A stretch of 64,000 nucleotides of DNA from Terasakiispira papahanaumokuakeensis (lineage in GTDB: Bacteria > Pseudomonadota > Gammaproteobacteria > Pseudomonadales > Halomonadaceae): the NCBI RefSeq assembly GCF_001709345.1, contig NZ_MDTQ01000001.1:1034742-1098741 (forward strand). Direction: 5' to 3'. The notes beneath the pieces were generated by a model that was given only the letters and a program-made list of their open reading frames with translations, was not told the DNA's origin and made no database searches. The translations under genes were made by a program, and so were the position numbers. Positions 1-6,817 of the stretch are shown here, piece by piece. Numbering within the stretch: the first letter of the stretch is position 1; every line of letters begins with the position of its first letter.

Positions 1-370
1 GCACATATTGAGCGGCATCTTGAGTGCTGTAGCTTTCATGGCTCAACCAGACATTATCCGCTCGCCAAATCGTAATACAGGTGCCCTTCTTGGCATGCTC
101 AATGCCGTAACGCCAGGGGCCATCCGAAGCGGTCAGCTGAAGATATTGGATATATTGATCCAACTGGGTCAACGGGTCGGCAATATCCAAGTCTGCTGGG
201 GTGAGTAAGCCTTTATAAAGCATTTGTTCGTAAATTTCTGAACGCCATATCGGGATAAAGGCGGGGGCATCCACCGCGAGTTTCACTTTATGGTCACCCT
301 GATTGATAATCCGGATGTTATTGCCAATTTGGATGCTGGTTTGGGGGCTACGCGTCAGTACCAGTGCCAT
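1..370 (-). CDS. CsrA-domain protein with C-terminal extension (partial, 3' end outside window)
   Basis: Reading the minus strand from ATG 368-370 gives at least 123 codons with no stop before the window edge. Residues 1-50 align by eye with CsrA/RsmA: an LTR motif at 5-7, the VKLAVDAP segment at 29-36, and WRSEIY at 42-47 matching VHREEIY of E. coli CsrA. The two positions used by CsrA to grip GGA-containing RNA (R in strand 1, R44 in strand 5) are both kept, here R7 and R43. CsrA normally ends near residue 60, but this protein runs on for at least 70 more residues (LTPADLDIADPL onward) that I do not recognise. A strong AAAGGAG lies just upstream and itself contains a GGA. Function as an RNA-binding translational regulator is inferred; the extension may add dimer, partner or effector binding. 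Confidence 0.75.
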   Translation of the reverse strand, partial: MALVLTRSPQTSIQIGNNIRIINQGDHKVKLAVDAPAFIPIWRSEIYEQMLYKGLLTPADLDIADPLTQLDQYIQYLQLTASDGPWRYGIEHAKKGTCITIWRADNVWLSHESYSTQDAAQYV

Positions 371-409
371 TGTGATCTCCTTTTCACAGCAGTGATCCCT
401 TGATCTCCA

Positions 410-447
410 TTTCGAACGACTGGCCCTGTTTCGAACGACTGGCCCTG
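410..447. repeat. 19-bp direct tandem duplication
   Basis: Two identical adjacent copies of TTTCGAACGACTGGCCCTG lie between the csrA-like start codon and its presumed promoter. They would fall in the 5' leader of that gene. Confidence 0.9.
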
Positions 448-489
448 TTGATTCAATGACAGGGGCTGTCGTCAGCGCCTATTATTATT

Positions 490-512
490 GATATCAATTT
501 TAGGTTGATGTC
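490..512. promoter_or_regulatory. Candidate operator upstream of the csrA-like gene
   Basis: The sequence ATCAA-TTTTAGG-TTGAT (493-509) has inverted half-sites with a 7-bp centre. The same half-sites and spacing form the core of the large palindrome at the repressor gene start (1301-1321). It lies 123 bp upstream of the csrA-like start codon, in an AT-rich stretch suited to a promoter. Binding by the adjacent CI-like repressor is inferred. Confidence 0.5.
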
Positions 513-621
513 GTCAATAACTTTTGATTGGTTTTTTTGTGGGTGAGGGATAAGGGTATGGGCTCAGGGCCTCATGGATCAGAGGCATCACCGAGCGAGA
601 TCTCAGTTGATGGCAAGACGC

Positions 622-1299
622 TCAGTGAGCGTATTTGAGAATGGCGCTCATCGCATGCATACGCAGCACTGACGCTTCTGGTAGGTACAAAGGGGAGGTA
701 TCGTGATTGATGCTGTCAAAACGGTATTGACCGGCACGCAGCGCAATAAACTCACGAATTAGGCAACCTTCATTCTGGGTATAAATCAACACTTCATCGC
801 CTGCCACATACTGACGGCTGGGTTCAATAATCAGGTATTCGTGGTGCTGCAAGCGGGGCGCTAAATGTGATCCGTTGATCTGTAGGGCATACGCTTTCTG
901 GTCAGCGCTGCTAAAACGCAATGTCGTTGCAGTGGCGGTGCCCGGCGTATACGAAAAATGCTCAAGCCGACCTTCGTGGTCAGGGGTGACCGGCCCGACC
1001 ATGGGGATGGCCGGGGCATGGAGCTGGTAATGACCGGCCTCTTCTGTCAGCTGTTGACGCCCGTATTCCAGCCACTCCTCGCGTGTTTCCAGCAATTCGG
1101 CCAATAATTTCAAATTGACTTTGTTGGGTGTGGCTTCGCCTTTAAGCCACTTGCCGATGGCCGTGGTGCTGTTATGGACACCTAAATGATTTAAAGCCTT
1201 TTGCAAATCCACAGCACGACCGCGCCGTCGGATTCCGACAGCGTCACAGGCCTTATTCAGCCGTTGGGCAAAAGCGTCACGCAATTGCTGTGCATTCAT
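622..1299 (-). CDS. CI-like repressor, HTH plus S24/LexA-type C-terminal domain
   Basis: A 225-residue protein when started at the ATG at 1299. The reading frame extends to 1395, but the extra codons have no ribosome binding site and contain a perfect palindrome that looks like an operator, so I prefer a start near 1299 (or 1311). Residues about 25-65 form a lambda-repressor-like HTH domain (TTAIGKWLKGEATPN). Residues about 95-225 resemble the S24 peptidase fold of LexA/CI, with Ser144 in NGSHLAP and GDEVLIYT at 167-174. The lysine expected in the V-K-R-L motif reads Arg182 (LIREF), and no clear Ala-Gly cleavage pair is visible, so self-cleavage may be lost. It is divergent from the Cro-like gene at 1536. 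It probably represses itself and neighbours. Confidence 0.8.
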   Translation of the reverse strand: MNAQQLRDAFAQRLNKACDAVGIRRRGRAVDLQKALNHLGVHNSTTAIGKWLKGEATPNKVNLKLLAELLETREEWLEYGRQQLTEEAGHYQLHAPAIPMVGPVTPDHEGRLEHFSYTPGTATATTLRFSSADQKAYALQINGSHLAPRLQHHEYLIIEPSRQYVAGDEVLIYTQNEGCLIREFIALRAGQYRFDSINHDTSPLYLPEASVLRMHAMSAILKYAH

Positions 1300-1300
1300 A

Positions 1301-1321
1301 TGATCAACCATTGGTTGATCA
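1301..1321. promoter_or_regulatory. Perfect 10-bp-arm palindrome, candidate operator at repressor start
   Basis: TGATCAACCA, one central base (1311), then the exact reverse complement TGGTTGATCA. It overlaps or immediately precedes the candidate start codons of the repressor. On the minus strand it also overlaps a good -10 (TATGAT), as expected of an autoregulatory operator. Confidence 0.7.
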
Positions 1322-1331
1322 TAGAGGAATC

Positions 1332-1374
1332 TTGACGAAACTCGCAGTTGTTGTTTAATTGAAACTACCAGTTG
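1332..1374 (+). promoter_or_regulatory. Candidate promoter with two GAAACT-N3-AGTTG repeats
   Basis: TTGACG at 1332-1337 and TTAATT at 1355-1360 are 17 bp apart and read toward the Cro-like gene. Two near-identical pseudo-palindromic 14-mers (1337-1350 and 1361-1374, 24 bp apart) bracket the -10. They could be sites for one of the two divergent regulators. Confidence 0.35.
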
Positions 1375-1445
1375 ATTCGCTGGGGTGGGCATCAATGCTA
1401 TCGCGAGTTGATGATATCAGCGCGTGGAAAATGATCGCACAAGGA

Positions 1446-1497
1446 TGATGTCGGTGAATGGGCGTCAATAAGTCGACATCGGTGAATAAGTGCCGAT
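1446..1497. repeat. Direct and inverted repeats before the Cro-like gene
   Basis: TCGGTGAAT occurs at 1451-1459 and 1479-1487. GATGTCG (1447-1453) is inverted as CGACATC (1474-1480), and ATCGG/CCGAT form another short inverted pair. This is the kind of clustering seen at phage-type operators. No binding partner is known. Confidence 0.5.
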
Positions 1498-1535
1498 CAG
1501 TGATTGTAGGCTAATGCAAAGGAGGGGCAGGGACA

Positions 1536-1796
1536 ATGCAGGAGACGTTGAGAAAGGCACAAGAACATCATATCAATCCGGTCGCTTATGCGGTGAAGTG
1601 TGTGGGCGGGCCGATTGAAGCCGCTCGGATTTGTGGGCGGTCGCGTCAGGCGGTCGATAAGTGGATAGTGAATGGTCGCTTACCTCGTACGGAGTATACC
1701 GGTGAAACGTGCTATGCCGAACAACTCGCGGCCGTTTCAGAAGGCGCTTTTACCGCAGAATGGCTCTTAGCTCAGAGTACCTATTCTTCATCATGA
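1536..1796 (+). CDS. Cro/YdaS-like helix-turn-helix protein
   Basis: An 86-residue protein with a clear AAAGGAGGGG 8 bp before ATG. Residues about 17-50 contain a Cro/YdaS-type HTH (VKCVGGPIEAARICGRSRQAVDKW), followed by NGRLPRTEYTGETCYAEQLAAVSEGAFTAEWL, the usual tail in which the host region is read as bacterial Cro-like antitoxin/regulator families. It is divergent from the CI-like gene, recreating the cI/cro layout of a lambdoid immunity region with no phage structural genes in view. It probably binds the repeats just upstream. A domesticated phage remnant or a plasmid/ICE-type switch are both possible origins. Confidence 0.75.
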   Translation: MQETLRKAQEHHINPVAYAVKCVGGPIEAARICGRSRQAVDKWIVNGRLPRTEYTGETCYAEQLAAVSEGAFTAEWLLAQSTYSSS

Positions 1797-1855
1797 TGGT
1801 CTTATCTCGATGGCCTTATTGCGATGGTATGTGTGATCGCGATGGTGTTATGACG

Positions 1856-1911
1856 AGGGCTTCATAGCCAGGGCTTCATAACTAGGGCTTCATAACCAGG
1901 GCCTCATGGCG
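1856..1911. repeat. Four 14-bp tandem units ending in the LysR stop codon
   Basis: Units near AGGGCTTCATAACC at 1856, 1870, 1884 and 1898. The last copy overlaps the stop codon of the minus-strand LysR gene (1904-1906). Confidence 0.9.
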
Positions 1912-2833
1912 ATACTTTGAGATGGGTCGCAAAAGCTTGATGAAACCAGTCAAAAAGTTGTTGGTTTAAGGCATGTTGTCGACGATAAGCCGGCATCAGG
2001 AAGTAATAGCCATAACCACTGGGGTAACGTAGCCCTAACGGGTTGACCAGCCGTCCTTGGGTCAATGCTTCTTCAGCGAGAAAATCGGGAATCAATGCGA
2101 TCCCTTGACCGCGTTGTGCCGCTTCCAGGGCCATAAAAAAATGTTCGAAGGCATGGTGATAGCGGGGCGCTTGAGTGGACCCAGTCGTTGTGAATAATGC
2201 CGCTAGGCACTGGGGCCAGAGCTGGGGACGGGTGGTCGGGCGAATAAGCTCATGTTGGAGTAAATCTTCCGCACGATGGATCGGGGTGCGCTGTAGCAGA
2301 TCGGGGTGGATCAGCGGGATCAGTGTTTCTTTTAATAGCAAGCTGGCGTGTTGATGAGGTTTGGCGATGTCGCTGGCGATCAGGGGTAGGCAGCGAATCG
2401 CCAAATCGGCACTGTCTGGGTGGAATTGGTAGTCCCCATCCCCTGATACAATATGTAATCGCAGTTGTGGGAATTGCGCTTCTAAGGCGTCTAGACGGGG
2501 AATCAACCACAGACTGGTCAGTGATGTTGAGATGCTCAGGGTTAAATTCCGTGGTGCATCCTGCGCTTGTTGGAGTCGGTGAGTGGCTTGCTGAATTTGC
2601 CCCAGAGCTTGCATGACCGTCGGTAAGTACTGTTGGCCTGCCGGAGTTAACACTAAGCCCGAGGCGGTGCGTTCGAATAAGGTCAGTTGCAGGTATTGTT
2701 CCAGCGCCTTGATCTGCTTGCTGACGGCACTTTGGGTGACATTAAGCTCTTCAGCCGCTTGCGAGAAGCTGAGTTTTCGAGCCGCGACTTCAAAGACATT
2801 CAGGGCATTGAGTGGGGGGAGGCGGTGATGCAT
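1904..2833 (-). CDS. LysR-family transcriptional regulator (GcvA-like)
   Basis: 309 residues, the normal LysR length. The N-terminus LPPLNALNVFEVAARKLSFSQAAEELNVTQSAVSKQIKALE is a canonical winged HTH (about residues 5-65), followed by a periplasmic-binding-like effector domain. The N-terminal wording is closest to the GcvA/AmpR-type group. An AGGG lies a few bases before ATG. It is transcribed divergently from the aminotransferase/BKACE pair, which makes it the likely activator or repressor of that operon, probably with an amino- or keto-acid co-inducer. The effector cannot be read from the sequence. Confidence 0.88.
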   Translation of the reverse strand: MHHRLPPLNALNVFEVAARKLSFSQAAEELNVTQSAVSKQIKALEQYLQLTLFERTASGLVLTPAGQQYLPTVMQALGQIQQATHRLQQAQDAPRNLTLSISTSLTSLWLIPRLDALEAQFPQLRLHIVSGDGDYQFHPDSADLAIRCLPLIASDIAKPHQHASLLLKETLIPLIHPDLLQRTPIHRAEDLLQHELIRPTTRPQLWPQCLAALFTTTGSTQAPRYHHAFEHFFMALEAAQRGQGIALIPDFLAEEALTQGRLVNPLGLRYPSGYGYYFLMPAYRRQHALNQQLFDWFHQAFATHLKVSP

Positions 2834-2883
2834 AAGAGACCCTATTCCTTTTTCTCATAGGGGCTGAAAATTGATCGTTTGCT

Positions 2884-2899
2884 GGGCTTTGTCAAGCCC
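2884..2899. promoter_or_regulatory. Inverted repeat in LysR/aminotransferase divergent promoter region
   Basis: GGGCTT-TGTC-AAGCCC has perfect 6-bp arms and sits between the divergent LysR and aminotransferase genes. It may be a LysR contact site or a short RNA hairpin in the aminotransferase leader. Confidence 0.35.
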
Positions 2900-2994
2900 C
2901 TTAGCGTAGTGGCTATTCCCATTGCCGAGTGCGGGATGATCTTAACCGCATGCCGCAAGCAAGCCACTTTTGCCAATATCTCAGTGAGTCGATC

Positions 2995-4440
2995 ATGACC
3001 TCTCTTGCTCAGCCTTCGTCTTCTGCCCATCATCTTTTTTCTCGACACTGTCATGCTCAGCTGCCGGTCGCTGTGCGTGGGGAAGGGGTGTATTTATACG
3101 ATCAGCAAGGCCGGCCCTATTTGGATGCTAGCAGTGGTGCTGCGGTGTCTTGCTTAGGCCATAGTCACCCTGCGATGCGTGCAGCGCTTCATGAGCAGTT
3201 AGATCAGTTGGCTTATGCGCACACGAGTTTTTTCAATACTGAAAAGGCGTTATTGCTGGCTGATAAGCTCAGTGCCCAGGCGCCGGGGGATCTGAATCAA
3301 GTGTATTTTGTCTCGGGTGGCTCTGAGGCGGTAGAAGCGGCCTTAAAGCTGGCACGGCAGTATTTTGTTGAACGGGGTGAGCTGCAGCGCGCTCGAGTGA
3401 TTGCCCGAGAGCAAAGTTATCATGGCAATACCTTGGGGGCTTTGGCCGCCGGGGGAAATGCGTTACGACGGGCGCCCTTTATGCCGTTGTTAGTGCCCAC
3501 GGAGCATATTCCGGCTTGTTTTGCTTACCGTGGGCAGCAGGCCGATGAAAGTGCCTGGGATTATGGTCAGCGGATGGCCAATGCACTGGAAGCTCGTTTG
3601 CTGGCGGTTGGGCCGGAGACGGTGATGGCGTTCATCGCGGAGACCGTAGTTGGTTCGACGGCAGGGGCGGTGACGGCGGAAGCGGGTTACTTTCAGCGTA
3701 TTCGCGAGATCTGTGATCGTTATGGTGTCTTGCTGATTCTGGATGAAGTGATGTGCGGTATGGGACGAACCGGGCGCTTGTTTGCCCATGAAGATGAAGG
3801 CATTCATGCCGATATCGTCACGATTGCCAAGGGATTAGGGGCTGGGTATCAGCCAATCGGCGCGATGCTGGCGAGTCAGTCTATCTATGACACTATTGCG
3901 CAAGGCTCGGGCTTTTTCCAACATGGCCATACGTATATGGGACATGCGATGGCGGTTGCCGCAGGGTTGGCTGTGCTGGAGACCTTTGAGCGTGAGCAGC
4001 TCTTGCCTCAGGTCCGTGATTTAGGGGAGCAGTTGCAACAGCGGCTAGTAGCGCGCTTTGCTGATCATCCGTTTGTGGGTGATATTCGCGGACGCGGGTT
4101 ATTTCAGGCCCTTGAATTGGTGTCGGATAAAGCTGAGAAAACGCCTTTTCCAAGTGCCACTCAGTTGCATCAGCGGATCAAGGCCGAGGCCATGGCGCAG
4201 GGGTTGATGTGTTATCCGATGTCGGGAACGGTCGATGGACAGCAAGGCCAGCATGTGTTGTTAGCACCGCCTTTTATTATCCAGCCGGCCCAGCTTGATG
4301 AGTTGGTGGAGAAGCTTTATCGCAGTATTGATAGTGTCACACGGCAGGCCTATCACACCCATGTCGCGACTTCTGTCGCGGTTTCGGCATGGGTTAAAAA
4401 GTCGGTATCGGTTAAAACATCGGCATCGGCTAAAAAGTGA
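2995..4440 (+). CDS. Class III (PLP-dependent) aminotransferase
   Basis: 481 residues from ATG 2995; the frame is open from 2929, but the extra 22 codons do not match the family. It shows the fold-type I class III pattern: substrate/PLP segment SGGSEAVEAALKLAR (107-121), SYHGNTLGA (141-149), LILDEVMCGMGRTG with Asp250, and TIAKGLGAG with the Schiff-base Lys279. It transfers an amino group from an amino acid or amine to a keto acid; the exact substrate is unclear. The stop-proximal BKACE gene begins 20 bp downstream, so the two are one operon. Oddly, the last 18 codons before the stop come from three copies of an 18-bp repeat (4384-4437), giving a low-complexity tail of Ser, Val, Ala and Lys that looks like a recent addition. 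Confidence 0.88.
   Translation: MTSLAQPSSSAHHLFSRHCHAQLPVAVRGEGVYLYDQQGRPYLDASSGAAVSCLGHSHPAMRAALHEQLDQLAYAHTSFFNTEKALLLADKLSAQAPGDLNQVYFVSGGSEAVEAALKLARQYFVERGELQRARVIAREQSYHGNTLGALAAGGNALRRAPFMPLLVPTEHIPACFAYRGQQADESAWDYGQRMANALEARLLAVGPETVMAFIAETVVGSTAGAVTAEAGYFQRIREICDRYGVLLILDEVMCGMGRTGRLFAHEDEGIHADIVTIAKGLGAGYQPIGAMLASQSIYDTIAQGSGFFQHGHTYMGHAMAVAAGLAVLETFEREQLLPQVRDLGEQLQQRLVARFADHPFVGDIRGRGLFQALELVSDKAEKTPFPSATQLHQRIKAEAMAQGLMCYPMSGTVDGQQGQHVLLAPPFIIQPAQLDELVEKLYRSIDSVTRQAYHTHVATSVAVSAWVKKSVSVKTSASAKK
4384..4437. repeat. Three in-frame 18-bp tandem units at the aminotransferase C-terminus
   Basis: Units such as TCGGCATCGGCTAAAAAG at 4384, 4402 and 4420 run exactly up to the stop codon. 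They encode SAWVKK, SVSVKT and SASAKK. Confidence 0.9.
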
Positions 4441-4459
4441 GTATTGATGGGAACAGTGA

Positions 4460-5284
4460 ATGAATAATATGTCAGCGCAGCGGTTGATTATTGTGGCGCC
4501 TAATGGGGCGCGCAAAACGAAGTTGGATCACCCCCGTTTGCCGATTACCGCTGCGGATATTGCTGCTGAAGTTAAAGCTTGTCAGCAGGCCGGTGCCGGG
4601 ATGGTTCACCTCCATGCGCGTAATGAACGCGGTGAGCATTCGCTTGAGATTAAAGATAATGCGGCGGTGTTAGAGGCGGTGCGAGCGGTCGTTGGCGATG
4701 AGCTAGTGATTCAGCTGACGACCGAAGCGGTGGGTCGTTATACCCCCGATCAACAAATGGCATTAATTCGGGCATTACGCCCTGAGGCGGCTTCATTTGC
4801 ATTATCCGAGTTAATTCCGGATGAGGCGGCCATTTCCAAGGCGCAGGTCTTTTTTCATTGGGTCGCTGAGGCCGGTATTATCGCGCAATATATTCTCTAC
4901 TCTCCGGCTCAGCTGCAGCGTTACCACCAATTGTGTGCTCGTGGGGTCTTGCCATCCTCCCACCATCATGTGCTGTTGGTGCTGGGGCGTTATCAAGCCC
5001 AGCAACAGTCCCAGCCTGAAGATGTGACCCCTTTTTTGACATCATTGTCTTCCCTGCCTGTGCGTTGGGCATTGTGCGCCTTTGGTCAGCAGGAGCAGGC
5101 GTGTTTAATGCGTGCCGCTCAGTTAGGCGGGGATGTTCGTGTGGGTTTTGAAAATAACCTTTATCGCCCTGATGGTGGCGCGGCGGTCAGCAATGCGGAT
5201 CAAGTCAGCGCTCTTCAGCAGGCATTATCTGATCACGGTATGAGTTCGATGTCAGCGGCAGCTTTTCGTGCATTGTGGCAGTGA
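4460..5284 (+). CDS. Beta-keto acid cleavage enzyme family (DUF849/BKACE)
   Basis: 274 residues, typical for the family. BKACE proteins are TIM barrels that use a divalent metal to condense a beta-keto acid with acetyl-CoA, releasing acetoacetate plus a shortened CoA thioester. The metal ligands His50 and His52 are seen in VHLHARN and the third, Glu231, in RVGFENNLY, with Arg227 nearby. Compared with the 3-keto-5-aminohexanoate enzyme, the RD after the histidines reads RN, and the glycine-rich TTGGG loop is TTEAVGR, so the substrate probably differs. Co-transcription with an aminotransferase suggests that the keto acid comes from a beta-amino acid. The ATG at 4469 is a possible alternative start. 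Confidence 0.85.
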   Translation: MNNMSAQRLIIVAPNGARKTKLDHPRLPITAADIAAEVKACQQAGAGMVHLHARNERGEHSLEIKDNAAVLEAVRAVVGDELVIQLTTEAVGRYTPDQQMALIRALRPEAASFALSELIPDEAAISKAQVFFHWVAEAGIIAQYILYSPAQLQRYHQLCARGVLPSSHHHVLLVLGRYQAQQQSQPEDVTPFLTSLSSLPVRWALCAFGQQEQACLMRAAQLGGDVRVGFENNLYRPDGGAAVSNADQVSALQQALSDHGMSSMSAAAFRALWQ

Positions 5285-5293
5285 TTCACTGCC

Positions 5294-5325
5294 ATAATCG
5301 TGCCGTCATATAATCGCGCCGTCAT
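5294..5325. repeat. 16-bp tandem duplication after BKACE stop
   Basis: Two copies of a unit near ATAATCGTGCCGTCAT, at 5294 and 5310, differing by one base. Confidence 0.85.
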
Positions 5326-5443
5326 TAAGTGAGTAAGTCGCTCGGTGAATCCGCCATTAGCTCATTAAAGAGTGAGCGGTAAAATGAGCACGCACTGGGA
5401 ATGTCAGCCTTGCTGATCTCTATCAATGAAATATTGTCTCAAA

Positions 5444-5458
5444 TGATAATTTTTTTCA
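5444..5458. promoter_or_regulatory. Candidate Fur box
   Basis: TGATAAT-T-TTTTTCA matches the 7-1-7 Fur core (TGATAAT-N-ATTATCA) at 12 of 14 positions. It lies about 80 bp upstream of the ferric-siderophore-type binding protein gene, consistent with iron-repressed expression. Confidence 0.55.
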
Positions 5459-5536
5459 TTGTCATTGATTTTCTCCTGAATCCCGATTATTTTTGCGCTT
5501 CTTTTTTTGGGGTGTTTCTTGAGGGAGACGATGTTC

Positions 5537-6664
5537 ATGAGCAGATATCAAGTATTCAGCCGAGCAGTCATCGCCTTGTTGGCGGCTTGTTTAATGACGT
5601 TGACGGCTGTTGCGCACGCTGAGTTGCGCACGGTGAAGGATGTATTGGATCGCGAGGTCACGATTCCTACGCCTGCCAAACGGGTTTTTCTGGGGTTTTA
5701 TTACACAGATTATATGGCTATTGGCGGTGTCGATGCCTTTGAGCATGTGGTGGGCTTTTCCAAGGATGTATGGTCTGTATGGACGCCCGCCAGCTGGGAT
5801 TTATATCGTAAGGCTGTCCCGGCATTGAATGATTTGGCTGATGTGGGGGAAGTGGAAGCGGGCACTTTTTCGGTTGAGAAGTTGCTTTCGCTGAATCCCG
5901 ATGTGGCGATTTTGGCTGATTGGCAGTTTAAGGCGTTAGGGCCGGATATTGACCGCATTGAAGAGGCTGGTATCCCTATTGTGGTGGTGGATTACAATGC
6001 TCAGACGCTTGAGCGCCATCTCCATAGTACTCGCCTGTTAGGGATTGTGGCGGGTCAGGAAGCCCGCGCTGAGACAATTGCCACCGAGTACCAACAAACA
6101 GTTGAATCCATCACGCAAACCATTGCTGAAGCGAACTTACCGAAGCCTCGTGTGTATATCGAATTCGGCAATAAAGGCCCTTCTGAATACAGTTTTACTT
6201 ACGGTAAGAATATGTGGGGGGCCATGGTCAGCTTGACCGGTGGCGATAACATTGCCACTCCTTACGTTGAATGGTGGGGGCCGATGAACCCTGAGCAGGT
6301 ATTGGCTTCACAGCCGGAAGTGATTTTGATCACGGGTCGTGAAACGGAAATGGGTAAAAATGATGAGGCGATGGTGCTGGGAGTCGGCATTGAGCGAGAT
6401 GAAGCCAAACGCCGTTTAGCGGGATTTGCGCAACGCCCAGGGTGGGATAAATTGCCTGCTATCCAAAATGGACGTTTGCACGGTGTTTACCAAGGCGCAT
6501 CCCGTACCATTGCCGATGCTGCCATGGTGGAGTACTTCGCTAAAGTGACGTACCCCGAGTTATTTGAACACTTAGATCCACGCGCGACTTATTTAGGCTT
6601 CCATCAGCGTTTCCTTCCGGTTGTACCCGAGGGGACTTTCATGGTGACGGCGGATTCATTGTAA
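5537..6664 (+). CDS. ABC transporter periplasmic binding protein, ferric-siderophore/B12 type
   Basis: 375 residues from ATG 5537, chosen because AGGGAG at 5522-5527 is correctly spaced for it; ATG 5531 is too close. An N-terminal signal peptide (RAVIALLAACLMTLTAVAHA) precedes a class III binding protein (TroA/FecB/BtuF superfamily): KRVFLGFYYTDYMAIGG near the N-terminus and LLSLNPDVAILADW mid-protein are typical. It would capture an iron chelate in the periplasm and pass it to the permease encoded at 6818-7861. Permease and ATPase follow in order, so the transporter is complete except for an outer-membrane receptor, which is not in view. A Fur box upstream argues for iron rather than cobalamin. 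Confidence 0.85.
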   Translation: MSRYQVFSRAVIALLAACLMTLTAVAHAELRTVKDVLDREVTIPTPAKRVFLGFYYTDYMAIGGVDAFEHVVGFSKDVWSVWTPASWDLYRKAVPALNDLADVGEVEAGTFSVEKLLSLNPDVAILADWQFKALGPDIDRIEEAGIPIVVVDYNAQTLERHLHSTRLLGIVAGQEARAETIATEYQQTVESITQTIAEANLPKPRVYIEFGNKGPSEYSFTYGKNMWGAMVSLTGGDNIATPYVEWWGPMNPEQVLASQPEVILITGRETEMGKNDEAMVLGVGIERDEAKRRLAGFAQRPGWDKLPAIQNGRLHGVYQGASRTIADAAMVEYFAKVTYPELFEHLDPRATYLGFHQRFLPVVPEGTFMVTADSL

Positions 6665-6693
6665 GGCGCTATCCGTTCATTGCTCTGGTTACT

Positions 6694-6741
6694 GAATCAT
6701 TCCGGTATTGAATCAGTCCGGTATTGAATGACTGGGGTATT
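6694..6741. repeat. Three 16-bp tandem units between binding protein and permease genes
   Basis: Units near GAATCAGTCCGGTATT at 6694, 6710 and 6726, in the 150-bp gap after the binding protein stop codon. Confidence 0.88.
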
Positions 6742-6817
6742 GATCGATTGACCCTGTCGTGAATTCGACTACCGGACCCTTTCTTTTTCGAGATGGGCCC
6801 GGCTCTGGTGGACGTGT

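Noticed and set aside
1300-1395. Longer start for the CI-like repressor (257 aa)
   Set aside because: The added codons contain the palindromic operator, lack a ribosome binding site and show no family similarity.
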